Shown here: positions 36,431 through 47,389 of the stretch, one piece after another
Numbering within the stretch: the first letter of the stretch is position 1
How the letters are laid out: every line of letters starts with the position of its first letter
Assembly: GCA_021234155.1 (NCBI GenBank)
Contig: JAJEKV010000031.1
Span: 13,137,748 to 13,201,747 of the forward strand
Direction: 5' to 3'
DNA length: 64,000 nucleotides
Origin: Isoetes taiwanensis
Taxonomy: Eukaryota; Streptophyta; Lycopodiopsida; Isoetales; Isoetaceae
Translations under genes and position numbers: made by a program
Notes under the pieces: model-generated
Told to the model about the DNA's origin: nothing
The model's input: the letters and a program-made list of their open reading frames with translations, nothing else
Database searches by the model: none

Positions 36431-37392
36431 ATTTGGAGAAGCAATACCCAGAGTTTATGAACGAGTTTGATGGGCGAGTCGTCTCCGAACTAATCCACGT
36501 CGACTTGCCAGGAGGTTAGCTTAGTATGTTTCTTAGTTAGCCTTAAGTTCTGGCTCATGTATTCTAGTTAGTAGAGTGCATGTGCCAGAATCTTGGAACG
36601 TGTGGGCGATGATGGGATACGCCTTTAAGGCATTCTCTAGGCCAACACGCACCAAGAGGTGCGCATGACCATTAGGGTCATGTGAGTGAGGAATGAGGCA
36701 TGGTGGGCGATGATGAGACATCGATCGGATGCTCTCTATGCCGCGATGCGGGGGACGCACACCTGGCCGTAGGAGGGTCATGGTGAAGGTGAAAGTGATC
36801 ATGCGCGATGATGGGATCGTGAGACGTTCCCTAGCTTAAAACCCTTGGGGCATGATGCACTGGGGTGTACTCGATCTGGGGGGATCGTGTACAAGGTAGC
36901 ACTTGATCATGGGCGATGATAGGATCATCTTAAATGGTCCTTAAGCTCAAATCCTTATGGGGCCATGATCGAGTGCAAGGTAGTAGGGTAACCTTGAGCT
37001 AGTAGTTCGGCTCAAGGAGGTAGGTAAGGGGGGTGGTCCCCTAAAACCACAAATTTATTAATTAAACTAATGTAATGTGCTCCTTGTGCAGGCAAGTTAG
37101 AGGTGGGCATCGAGGAGGGGCGCATTACGAGAGGATAGGGGGAGCCATAATTTAGATTATGAACCCTAATAACTCTTATATAATAATTCCTAATTATTAT
37201 AAGAAGTAACTTGTTAAGGTTGTATAATTTTGTATAAGTACAAATATAGCCTAAATTTTGACAATTAACTTTTAATAGGAAGTTGACCGTTTAAATTGAA
37301 TTAAAGAGTATGTTATGTTGTTTTGCAGGCATAAGGTAGGTTAGTCACCTTAGCGCAATGCTGAGGACAGCATTGTCCTAAGGGGGGGAGAA
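36431..37392 (+). other. chromovirus 3' non-coding region with polypurine tract
   Basis: No ORF of note. A word like GGGCGATGATGGGAT recurs irregularly (about 36604, 36707, 36795, 36910). The purine tract AAGGGGGGGAGAA ends at 37392, next to the TG of the 3' LTR. Confidence 0.65.
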
Positions 37393-39045
37393 TGTGACGT
37401 TCCAGGGGAATATACGCTATGAATACGTATATTCCTGGACCCGTCACTATACAAGTCTATCTTCATAGCCTTGTATACCATAGATTGTGGCACTAGGGGG
37501 CATGACTAAGTTATTCATATAACTTAGCCAACCTTAGGTTAAGACCATTTTCCACGTGGCCTTAACCTATTGGGCAACCGCCACACGAGACTCACCCGAT
37601 TGGTGCCACGTGGCATCCTAGGTGGACCTAACTTATATAGGCTGGAACCCTAACCCTAGGCCTCTTTCCAGCCCTAGCACCCAGAGACTCACCTACTCGT
37701 TCGAAACCCCGTTTCGAACATCGTTTGTTGTGGCATAGACTGGTGCAGCAGCCCCAGTAGGGTAGACTCGTTCTTGGAGCAAGAGCAAAGATCATCCGTG
37801 AGTCAAGACCATGGAGGCACACGGATCTGGAGGGAGAGCATCAGGAGCAGGTATGTAGGGTAGTAGTTGTGATAGCTCATCTGGAATTAGCATTCCAGAT
37901 GTGCTAGTATCTTGTATCTAGAGTAGAGCCATCCTAGAACCCATATTCAACATCTTGAACCCTAATCAATGAACCCTAACCCTTAGTTAGGTTGTATGAT
38001 TAGGTTAAGATGTTCTTCTTATGATTATTCTCATGATATGATGATTATGTGATGATGGTTGATCATGTTTGCTCCTCTTGTATTGGGAAGGGGGGTAGAG
38101 ACCTAGGGCCATATGTAGTATGCTCCTAGAGTAGATCCCTTTAGTTCCTATTAGTTGCGGCCTGTGCATAGGAGCCCACCAGGCTATCGAGGCTATGATA
38201 TGACTCAGCACCACATAACGGGGCTAGAGGGAATGTGGAGGGAGGATCCCTGCCGAGTGGGGGCTTCGGGGGATCCCATAGTGGGCTAGGCTTATGGTCG
38301 GTCACTTCGTGTGGGCCGAGCATGGGTCTGACACCTCCTGGGGCAATGGTGTCGCCCTGCCTCTCGAGAGCTGCAAGTGTTGGCTTGGCTCGTTTTGGGG
38401 GTTAAGTCGGGAGTTTAATCGTGTGTCGTCCACGATTCTCTAGCCGCCCACGGAACCTCTAGACCCGGGAAGGGGAGATGCAACCCTTCTGCCTCATCGG
38501 ACCGGGGAGATGCAACACGGAGTAGTCCCGATGGGTGATGCCATGGGATTGCGTCTCGAAGGAAGGCTAGAGTCATGCGAGCCTGATTTAGCCCATCCGC
38601 AAAAGTATGCAGGAGGAGGGGCGGATGGAGTGGTCAACCCTAGCCATTGTCTTATGCCAGCCCCTCGCCATTGTTATGACTCGGTCTGCTCTATCTTGAG
38701 ACCTATCCAGTCAGTCTACCTCCTTATGAGTCAGAGCCATGGGTAGGAGCTCTCATGTTTTATGGTTTATGATTATCTTCTTTGCTCATGTGGATATGTG
38801 ATGGACTACCCTTCGAGGTAGTATGTTGTATTGTTATTGCTAGTTCTGACGTTGTTTATGCTTCCGCTGTGATAGGAGCCCATAGGGGAAGGGCGCGCAA
38901 GACACCTTCGTGTCCCCTTTCCGCACTACGGGAGTTCCATAGTGCGGGATAGACGGAGGGCCCTGCGGGCGGTTGTTGGCCCGGACGGGGATTTCTGCCG
39001 AGTGTAACGGTACGGGGCCGTATGTTTAGCGAGTGGGCGTCCGCA
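37393..39045 (+). repeat. chromovirus 3' LTR
   Basis: Starts TGTGACGTTCC, ends GGCGTCCGCA (degraded from CGTCACA). It contains GGGGAATATACGCTATG near its start as in the 5' LTR and the conserved TTATATA at 37633-37639. Confidence 0.92.
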
Positions 39046-40497
39046 TAACCGAGTGCCTAGAGATAAGCTCCTACTTAGACTAATAGGCTTAAGAGCACCA
39101 GAAGGGTTAGTAGGATCAATTGCAAGGCTATACCAAAAGGTATATGCCAAAACAGATGGGGGAGGAGATGCCATAGAATGCGACACAGGGATAAAGCAAG
39201 GATGTCCACTATCACCCACACTGTTTGGGATATACATAGATGCCCTATAGGAATTTGTCAGTGAGAGAGGGGGAGACAGTGAAGCACCAAGGATAGGGAA
39301 AACAAAAGTCCCAATAATGCTATATGCGGATGATTTAGGTATGATGGCGACCAAAGCCAAAGGGATGCACAAAATGCCAGAAATTCTAGAAGAATTTTGT
39401 GCGGAGACAAGACTGACAGTCAACCTGGAAAAAACAAAAATAGTGACCTTCGGTGCAAAGATAAGACACAGACCATTTAGATACAAAGGGAAGGAACTAG
39501 AAGAAACCACCGGGTACAGATATCTGGGATACGACACGCATGGGGAGTGGTCAAAAGGAGCGGATACCAGATTCCAAGCAGCAATAGGGAATTATTACGT
39601 TATGATGAATTACTGCAACAACAACAGGATCACCAACTGGGAAATCAAAGCATATCTATTTAGTACAATAGTAGCATCAACACAGCTGTACGGATGTGAG
39701 ACATGGGGGCCAGGCCTATCAGAGAAGAAATGGGAAAAACAAGAAGGCATATTGAGACAATGACACGGACAGGAATTACAGGTGAAGACAGGTACATCAT
39801 TAGCAACAATATTATATGAGACAGGGGAAAAGCCAATGGAGGTGAGGGCATGGGAAAGAACAATTAGGTACCTAATAAAGGACAACAACTACGGGAAAGA
39901 GGACAAACTGTCCTCACTGGCAATAGATGAATCAGCAAAACAACACATAACAATAGGCAAGGGATGGTTTAATGATTTGGCAAAGTGGACGGCAAATATG
40001 GGGATGCAACTAAGCCAGATTATACAAACGGACGGATGGAACGAAGAATGGACAGGCATAGCAATGAGGAACTGGTTGGCACGGCACACAGGGCCGAAGA
40101 CAATCTGGCTATTGGGAACCTTCAACCCAGGAGGACAGATAGGGCATATCACGTACAAAAGCAGCGTGTTGAATAAGAGTAACAGGGGAACGCTGGCCAG
40201 ATTCAGGATGGGGAGCCACGACCTCCGAATTGAGAAAGATAGATGGAGGAAAATAGATAGAGCAGAACGAATATGTCGAGTATGTGACTCAGGAAAAATA
40301 GAGAACGAAGAGCACATGATAAAAGAGTGCCCGGTTTACACAGACATAAGGTCCAAATTTAACAAGGTCAGGTGGGATCTCCCACTCCCAGCACTGATGG
40401 ACAAAAAAGAGACACTCACAGATGTAGCGAAAGCTATAAAAGAAATGATAATAAGACACCGGGGGGTGCACAAAGAGAGAGGGCTAATAATCTGAGA
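39046..40497 (+). pseudogene. LINE ORF2, C-terminal half of RT and Cys/His C-terminus
   Basis: Continuation of the RT interrupted at 28456: VPRDKLLLRLIGL, IKQGCPLSPTLFGIYIDAL (stop at 39248), MLYADDLGMMA (catalytic YADD, near 39320-39350), NLEKTKIVTFG and YRYLGY. After a stop at 39763 the next frame (39782-40495) carries a connecting domain and the C-terminal Cys/His motif CRVCDSG...HMIKEC (about 40275-40335), found at the end of many plant L1 ORF2 proteins. Stop TGA at 40493-40495. Two in-frame stops make this copy inactive. Confidence 0.9.
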
Positions 40498-40764
40498 AGC
40501 ACGGATGAGGCGGATCAGAGAGGCCCACAAAGTACAGTTCAAAACTGTTTATAGCGATGTATCGTGTATGGCCAAGAAGCCAGCTATAAGCACGATGCGG
40601 GTAATATAAAAGAACAAGAGAAGCCCGCTAGATGGCTACATAAAACCTATGTGTCTGTTTGCTGGCAGCACCCTTTGGGAGCTCGCAGGACGCTACACAA
40701 GTCCGGGGGCCTCATGGCCTGAGGGACGTTAATGTATATTCTATTCTATTCTATTCTATATGCA
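40498..40764 (+). mobile_element. LINE 3' UTR and (ATTCT)n tail
   Basis: The UTR includes CTACACAAGTCCGGGGGCC, repeated in reverse complement in the truncated copy at 45470-45520. The element ends in TATTCTATTCTATTCTATTC at about 40736-40764, a microsatellite tail instead of poly(A). Confidence 0.85.
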
Positions 40765-42056
40765 GGTCGAACTCCCAATCCTCTGTGCTCGAGCTTTATT
40801 ACTTGAAACTCAAATTGTAAGTACAGAACGGGGTTAAACATCATAATTGGATTCTAGGAATCAATGTACCTTTCATGTTAATAATGAGCACAACCTACCA
40901 TTGTGGACCTACAGCAAACACATCATGATGTTAGTAGAATGAAAAATTATGATGTAAGCAAAACTGGTCAATCAAGTTACAACTTTGATATAGACATCTA
41001 GCCAATGATGCAAATAACATGGGTGGCTATATACAAACATTCTACTGTTAAATATCATTTTGAATTATTAGGTATTAAAGGAACTGCTCATGTAGCTTTT
41101 CTTGCTAACCTAAACACACAAAAATGAAATGTAGAAAGATAAAAGAAGACTTTAGTCTGGCTAGATCCTCTTTCAAACTCACTGTATTTGGGTTATGTAA
41201 GGAACATCAATTGCATGGAGATCTTTGCCAGATTGATGAAGCCTGCATCAAGCTCACTTGAAAGCAGTACAATAAGCATAATCCAAACCTATCCACCAAG
41301 TGCATTGCAGATGGGTCCTCATATCTGATCAGACAGGAACGACATGCACTGCTAGGAACTCTTCCGGGACTGTTTTCCCATTGCACGTGTGGCAAACAAA
41401 CAGAGTAAAGCAAAAATGCCAAAAAATATGTAGCTTGCCAAAGAATTAGTTGCAGTTCCCTAGAAAGATGTTAAAAATGCATGCATTTGAATGCTAAACA
41501 AATATTTAAAAATAGGAAACATACCATTTCATTGTCCATCAAAACCAACTTACCTCGTAGAAAAATTGTTGCTTCCAGCTTATCTTGAACAGGTTGAGAT
41601 AACATCAGCAATACCCTAAACAAAAATGTCAAACTCAACAGATAGAAAAGCAAGATAGAAGTTTCATGTCAAGAATTATTCATTTTTTTGGACTTTTGAG
41701 AATGTGCAAGTTCGTGCATGCCATTGCTTGCACTCAATGATGTCATTGCAACAACAACACTTGAATGAATAGAACTGAACATGCATATCTTGCATGTGCA
41801 TGAAGGTGTCCAAATCATTCCTAAAACAGTCTTAAATAATCCTAGAAGATAGAACTAAAATGGAAAAGCATCGTACCAGTAGATATCATGCGGCTTTGCT
41901 GCCAGACCTCCCAACACAGACAACACATTAAAAAGGAAGGAATTGTGGCTTTAGAGCTTATCTCCACCTACAAAATCAGGACAAAGGCTTATCTTGAAAA
42001 GCAAGCATAGTAGATGTTTGTACCTCCATGAAGATTAAAGGCACGTGCATGAAGGT
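40765..42056. other. no gene recognised
   Basis: AT-rich non-coding sequence on both strands; no repeats, RNA genes or protein motifs that I can support. Confidence 0.5.
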
Positions 42057-42745
42057 GTAAGAATTTTTCTCTGCAGACCTCTTCTTGGCGAGGCCAGACT
42101 ATGGCAATGGAGATCTCTGGGCTGAAGACTCTGCAGATCCGATTGAACCATCTGTGTCTAGATCCGGCTGGATCTGCTTTCAGTTTCGGCCATAGCAGAT
42201 CTGGCTGCCTGTTTTATTGGACAACCCTGTTGATACGGCTACATCTGCTTCCAATTCAGGCTATAGCAAATTTCGCTTCTTTTTAAAACCATAGTTTAGT
42301 TGAAAACCATGTTGATCTGGTTACATCTGCTTCCAGTTCCAACCATAGCAAATCCGGCTCCCTATCAACTATAGCCATAGCCACAGTTGAAAACCCCCTG
42401 TTGAGAACCTTGTTGGCAGCGCCCCTAGAGTAGCACCACCGAAGGCCATCCAAAAGTTACCTAGAAAAAAAACTCCTATAATCTAAGGGAATTTGGGGGT
42501 GATAAAGGTATGGAGGAACCTTCTGGTGATGAAGATTTCTCGACATGGCCTTAATCGCACCCAAATTAACCGATCCCCTGTAAATCTATTGCTATGGTGA
42601 TGGATCCAGTAAACGATGGCATGCAGAGTCCTTTCAAGAAACCCAACAAAACATATGTAAGAATTTTTCTGTGCAGACCCCTTTCTGGCGAGCGCAGGCT
42701 ATGGCGAATGAGGTCCCTGGGGGGAAGACTCTGCATAGATTTTAG
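42057..42745. repeat. dispersed and tandem repeats around a GCAGACC...CTGGCGAG segment
   Basis: An approximately 85-bp segment (GTAAGAATTTTTCTCTGCAGACC...AAGACTCTGCA) at about 42057-42140 recurs imperfectly at 42656-42740. Between them (42155-42365) three units of about 75 bp repeat the pattern CTGGATCTGCTTTCAGTT...CCATAGCAGATCTGGCT. No coding sense recognised. Confidence 0.65.
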
Positions 42746-43416
42746 CATGCAAAACGAAGCAAAAGTAAATCGTGGCATGCATCTTCTTTGACAGGTGCGA
42801 CCGGATAAGAAGAACCGAAAGAGGAAAGCTCATCACAATTGGTCCCCGAATCATACAAAGGGGAAATTTTTTATTTTTGGGTTATCAGAATATTTTTCCG
42901 ACTGCCAAACTCTCTATAACCTTAGGCAACTGGCCTGAAAAAAAATCCAAAAAGTTTCCCACTTGTCGGGAAAACCAAATTTAAACAATAGATAGATTAT
43001 TAAAACATTAACTTTATCATTTAATTAATTTCAACCTAAAATTTTTCCTAAAGTATTCTTAAAAGTGTAAAAGTTTGTCAATTGTGAAATTCTTATATGA
43101 ATTTTAAGTCAATCACTTATTAAACCATCAAATTTCGTTTAAAAATTATCATGATTGGCAAATTTTTAATTTGTTAAATTACTGAAAATTGAAAATTTAT
43201 ATTTTTGAAATGTCTAATTCTAAATAGATTCAAGTGAAAATTAGTTTGAAAAGTAATTTTATTCTTTGACAACGATTATAGTTAATCTAAAGATAAACTT
43301 ATATAATAAAAAACTTATAAAAGATATAACAATCAAGAAGAATTAAATAATACATAAATTCTTATAATGACATCCTTGAAGTGTTATCTATTGAATCTAA
43401 ATAAGTCCAATTTTTT
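42746..43416. repeat. AT-rich block A, repeated at 44815-45008 (part) and 46125-46570
   Basis: From about 43000 the sequence TTATTAAAACATTAACTTT...AATTCTTATAATGACATCC is shared with two downstream blocks. Each ends with the roughly 60-bp word beginning CCTTGAAGTGTTATCTATTG that precedes the aspartic-protease fragments. The rest (42746-43000) shows nothing recognisable. Confidence 0.75.
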
Positions 43417-43735
43417 ATGAATATGTCATATGATGGGGAGGATCAGTGTCATACTATCATAGAATATGCAGATGGTTCTGTTGTGTATGGATATTTGTTA
43501 ACAGATACATTAACTCTTGGTAAGGCCTCACCAAGGATTACCTTTTCATATGTATATTCTAAAATTGGAGCAGTTAGTGATGGGACATTAGGATTGGGGC
43601 AAAGTGCGCTGTCATTTTTGGAACAAGCTCATTCCCAAAAGATTTTCTCAGGGAACCTCGCATATTGCTTTCCTCCCTATATATCCAAGAAAAATTCTAC
43701 ATTTATATTTGATGATATTGATTTTTCCTAATGGT
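43417..43735 (+). pseudogene. aspartic protease (nepenthesin-like), N-lobe middle fragment, copy 1
   Basis: 104 codons with the plant A1-type pattern: QCHTIIEYADGSVVYGYLL (flap region, Y-DGS), LTLG, a degraded form of TFGCG (ITFSY), GTLGLGQSALSFLEQ (normally GLGRGPLSL-SQ), SGNLAYC and FDDID. The catalytic Asp regions are not in this piece. After the stop the next frame continues with MPFHRND, the equivalent of the segment linking the two lobes. Upstream is the shared AT-rich block, not the expected exon, so the piece is displaced. Confidence 0.7.
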
Positions 43736-43797
43736 TATAAAACCATGCCATTTCATAGAAATGACGTTTTTTTGAAATCAATAAGTGTTGAAAAGAC

Positions 43798-44001
43798 TTA
43801 TCCTTGAAGTATATCTATTAGATTTGAATAAGTCCAAATTTTATTAAAATATGTTATATCTCCGCAATCTATATCAGGTGACGTCTTTAATAATTTGCAG
43901 GTTCTTTGTTTACAAGATGGTAAATATGCAGTGTCTAATAATGCTCTGTTATATCCATTACATGGTTTGTTCTTGCAATAAAATTTGCTTGCAATCCACA
44001 T
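43798..44001 (-). pseudogene. aspartic protease, N-terminal fragment, opposite strand
   Basis: Minus-strand frame MWIASKFYCKNKPCNGY...SCKQRTCKLLKTSPDIDCGD resembles the region just after the first catalytic DTGS of nepenthesin-like proteases (W-QC-PC--C, later C-S--C-L). The DTGS itself is missing upstream. It breaks off at DCGD, where the plus-strand fragments begin with YDGEDQC, and then runs into the reverse complement of the CCTTGAAGT...AAGTCCAA repeat. Inferred: an inversion separated pieces of one gene. Confidence 0.55.
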
Positions 44002-44315
44002 TATCTACAAGGTAAGCACCTCAACATTAACTACATGAACTATCAAATAAAGAATAATTAAATAGAGGCTTGAATATCAAGATTAATAGAACCTCATTGA
44101 ACATAGTAACGTTTGAGATTAATACAATCTCGCTAAATAACTTAATTCAGCATAATTAGAATGACATAAGTAAGCAGTAATTAAGTACCGTCTAATATTT
44201 TGATTAATAGAATCTCACAAATTATCAAATATCAAATATAATATGATAAAGAAAAATATAACCTCAATAGAGATTATCGAATACTAAATATAATATGATA
44301 AAGGAAAATATAACC

Positions 44316-44740
44316 TCAATAGAAATTACACTGTAAAGCTAGCTTTAGTCCAAATATGCATTTGCTCAAATCTAATCCAAACCTGAATGTTTGTTGTTGA
44401 TAATTGCCAAATGTATTGTATGGAGGGTATGCTTCTACAAAAGCTAGACAAATATTATCTGGTGAGAGTTGTATCATTATGTTTTTTGAGTAAAGCTTCA
44501 AAACAATGTCATTTTCAAAATGTATGTGAACCCTCGGGATGTCTACATCGAAATATCAAAGCAACGCATAAGCCTCGTTCCAATACGCTGAAGTTTTACA
44601 GGAGTAGACGGATCCAATAGCTCTTCAAAAAAAATTGTGAAAACACTATAAATTGATGGTCTTAACTCAGTAAAAGTGACTCCAGTATCTAAAATAAAAC
44701 CACCACCCACTTCCATCATTTTTTATAGTATATTCTTTTT
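44316..44740 (-). pseudogene. aspartic protease, C-lobe fragment, opposite strand
   Basis: Minus strand, from about 44740 down. GGGFILDTGVTFTEL holds the second catalytic motif (DTG), followed across a stop and frameshift by HFENDIVLKLYSKNI, ICLAF, NTFGNYQQQTFRFGLDL and a GLKLALQC end, equivalent to the IIGNFQQQ...FDL...GF...C end of the family. The last 61 codons (44316-44501) are one open frame. Extracellular or vacuolar proteases of this family need both DTG motifs; here they are on broken pieces. Confidence 0.75.
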
Positions 44741-44814
44741 TTGGTATAGGCAAAAATATACTATCAATACTGATTCCATCAATAGGCAAATAATAGTAAA
44801 ATAGCAAATAATAC

Positions 44815-45008
44815 TCTAAGTAGATTCAAGTGAAAATTAGTTTAAAAAGTAATTTTATTTTTTGACAACGATTATAGTTAATCTAAAGATAAACTTATAT
44901 AATAAAAACTTATAAAAAATATAACAATCAAGAAGAATTAAACAATACATAAATTCTTATAATGACATCCTTGAAGTGTTATCTATTGAATCTAAATAAG
45001 TCTATTTT
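44815..45008. repeat. AT-rich block B (partial copy of block A)
   Basis: Matches 43222-43416 (AGATTCAAGTGAAAATTAGTTT...CTATTGAATCTAAATAAGTC) with few differences and leads into the second protease fragment as block A leads into the first. Confidence 0.85.
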
Positions 45009-45380
45009 TTGATGAATATGTCATATGATGGGGAGGATCAGTGTCATACTATCATGGAATATGCAGATGGTTCTGTTGTATATGGATATTTGTTAACAGA
45101 TACATTAACTCTTGGTAAGGCCTCACCAAGGATTACTTTTTCATATGCATATTCTAAAATTGGAGCAGTTAGTGATGGGACATTAGGATTGGAGCAAAGT
45201 GCGCTGTCATTTTTGGAACAAGGTCATTCCCAAAAGGTTTTCTCAGGGAACCTCGCATATTGCATTCCTCTCTATACATCCAAGAAAAATTCTACCTTTA
45301 TATTTGATGATATTGATTCTTCTAATGGTTATAAAACCATGCCATTTCATAGAAATGACGAATTTACTTACTCTATTTAG
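45009..45380 (+). pseudogene. aspartic protease, N-lobe middle fragment, copy 2
   Basis: Nearly identical to 43417-43735 but open further (123 codons), continuing as DSSNGYKTMPFHRNDEFTYSI, which matches the lobe-joining segment of the family. Copy and upstream block were duplicated together; the later divergence includes a frame difference at the end. Confidence 0.72.
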
Positions 45381-45442
45381 AATTAAATTTTTCATCTAAG
45401 ATAAACTCTGTAAATTAAAATATTATTTTTTAGAAATATTTA

Positions 45443-46045
45443 TAGAATAGAATAGAATAGAATAGAATACATTTATGTCCTTTGTGCCGTAAGGCCCCTG
45501 GACTTGTGTAGCATGGGCGAGCTCCCTACAAGGGTGCTACTAGCACATCACGCTGTTTTAATGTAGCCTTTTTGGAAGGGTGACTTTTTCCTTTAATACC
45601 GGCACCAGCTTTACCTCGGCTTCTTGGCAGTGCGGTGATCTTGTCGTTATCAATCAGCTTTTAGGTGAGCAATTTGTGTGGGGCTATATGACCCGTATTA
45701 TGCGGATCATATTACAAGCCCTCTTTCCTTTGTGTACCTCTCGTAATCGGTCATCATTCTTTGGATCGCGATCGGATCCGTAACGATTCATCATCTTCAT
45801 CATCCACGTGGATTGGTTCCCCCACTTTATATTTCTATATCATCCCCACGATGTCCCCATAGATCGGGCAGTCGTTAATCATATGGTTTTCATCCTCTAT
45901 TCCCCCCCTGTCACATATTCTGCATATCCTATCCTCCTTGTCTATCCCTCTCCATCTGTCCTTTTCGATTCTTAGATCGTGGCTTCCCATCCTGAATCTG
46001 ACCAGTATGTCCCTTCTGTTCTTCCCCAATATGTTATCCCGGTAC
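45443..46045 (-). mobile_element. 5'-truncated copy of the (ATTCT)n-tailed LINE
   Basis: Reverse complement of the LINE at 40190-40764: tail (TAGAA)n at 45443-45469, UTR, then the ORF2 end. A 65-codon frame (minus, 45835-46029) has RFRMGSHDLRIEKDRWR and the Cys/His motif CRICDRGG...HMINDC, matching the full copy with substitutions. Only about the last 600 bp were inserted, as expected from incomplete reverse transcription. Confidence 0.88.
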
Positions 46046-46124
46046 GCTTATGTTTTAAAAAATTTAATAGCTTATTATTGATTATATTTTATTTCATCAA
46101 TAATAAAGTATTCAATATTTATTA

Positions 46125-46530
46125 TTAAAACATTAACTTTATCATTTAATTAATTTCAACCTAAAATGTTTCATAAAGTATTCTTAAAAGTGTAAAGGTT
46201 TGTCAATTGTGAAATTCTCATATGAATTTTAAGTCAATCACTTATTAAACCATCAGATTCTAAAAAAAAACTATTCTATTCTATTAAACCATCAGATTTC
46301 ATTTAAAAATTATCATGATTGGCAAATTTTAAATTTGTTAAATTACTGAAAATTAAAATTTTATATTTTTTGAAATGTCTAATTCTAAATAGATTCAAGT
46401 GAAAATGAGTTTGAAAAGTAATTTTATTCTTTGACAACCATTATAGTTTTAATCTAAAGATAAACTTATATAATAAAAACTTATAAAAATTATAACAATC
46501 AAGAAGAATTAAACAATACAGAAATTCTTA
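46125..46530. repeat. AT-rich block C
   Basis: Third copy of block A (compare 43000-43385), interrupted once by the 22-bp insertion at 46260-46281. Confidence 0.85.
46243..46298. mobile_element. 22-bp insertion with a 17-bp target-site duplication
   Basis: TATTAAACCATCAGATT occurs at 46243-46259 and 46282-46298, flanking 22 bp (46260-46281) that consist of an A run and ATTCT units. Blocks A and C are otherwise collinear and block A has the site once (near 43119), so the empty site is known. The inserted unit equals the LINE tail motif, so this looks like a LINE insertion that copied only the tail. Confidence 0.75.
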
Positions 46531-46769
46531 TAATGGCATCCTTGAAGTGTTATCTATTGAATCTGAATAAGTCCAATTTTTGATGAATATGTCATATAAG
46601 GCTCGTGGAGAGATAATGATTTTTGCAAGGCCACCAATTGGCTGGAAGATATTGTCTTATAATGGCATCCTTGAAGTGCTATCTATTGAATCTGAATAAG
46701 TCCAATTTTTTTATGAATATGTCATATAAGGCTCATGGAGAGATAATGATTTTTGCAAGGCCACCAATT
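46531..46769. repeat. 129-bp tandem duplication carrying the MULE-like target site
   Basis: Units start TAATGGCATCCTTGAAGTG at 46531 and 46660. The first contains GCCACCAATTGGCTGGAAG uninterrupted; the second is split after GCCACCAATT by the element at 46770-50076 and resumes at 50087 with GGCTAGAAGATAT. Confidence 0.88.
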
Positions 46770-46804
46770 CGATGGTTCTAAGTACGCCCGATTTGGGTTG
46801 GCCT

Positions 46805-47085
46805 CCCACGGAAACCCTTCCGGGTTTTAGTGGAAACCCTTTCGGCTTTCCATGGAAACCCTTCCGGGTTTTAGTGGAAACCCTTCCGGGTTTTCAAATT
46901 CTGGAAAACTGGAAGGGTTTCCATGGAAACCCTTCCGGGTTTTATTGAAAGCCGGAAGGGTTTCCATTAAAACCCGGAAGGGTTTCCACTAAAACCCGGA
47001 AGGGTTTCCATGGAAAGGCGGAAGGGTTTCCATATTGGAAAGCCGGAAGGGTTTCCATTAAAACCCGGTAGGGTTTCCACAAAAT
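46805..47085. repeat. palindromic array of GGAAACCCTTCCGGGTTTT units (left arm)
   Basis: Roughly a dozen units of 20-22 bp. The first are in one orientation (46809-46905), then mostly the reverse complement (46909-47082), so the array can fold into a long hairpin. Weaker relatives (GGAAGGGTTTCCACATGAGG) continue to 47345. Confidence 0.88.
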
Positions 47086-47389
47086 TATTTTTTTTCAAAA
47101 TATTTACACACGTGAGCCTTTATGGCTCACGCCTTTCCACACGGACGCCCGACATTAAGACGCACGTCCATCGAGCGCACGTCATTCAAAATTCAAATTT
47201 TGAGTGGAAACCCTTTCCGATTTCCTTGCATGATGGAAATTAGGAAGGGTTTCCACATGAGGAGGAAAATAGGAAGGGTTTCCACAGCAGGAGGAAAACA
47301 GGTTAGGTTTCCACATGAGGAGGAAAATAGGTTAGGTTTCCACATGCAGTTAGAAACTCCATGGGGTAAGATTAACTAAGAATTGAGAC

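Larger units (their letters stand above)
28457..39045 (+). mobile_element. Ty3/gypsy chromovirus, complete but decayed (10.6 kb), inserted in the LINE RT
   Basis: Two LTRs of about 1650 bp (28457-30109, 37393-39045), a primer-binding site resembling initiator methionine tRNA just inside the 5' LTR, a polypurine tract before the 3' LTR, and pol remnants with RT, integrase and a chromodomain. LTR ends are inverted: TGTGACG (3' LTR start) and CGTCACA (5' LTR end). The LTR pair differs by many small indels and substitutions, so this insertion is not recent, and the host LINE is older. A clean target duplication is not visible (ATTAA left, TAACC right). Confidence 0.92.

Noticed and set aside
39610-40542. 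Long minus-strand ORFs opposite the LINE RT
   Set aside because: Shadows of the plus-strand coding bias; the plus frame has clear RT motifs.
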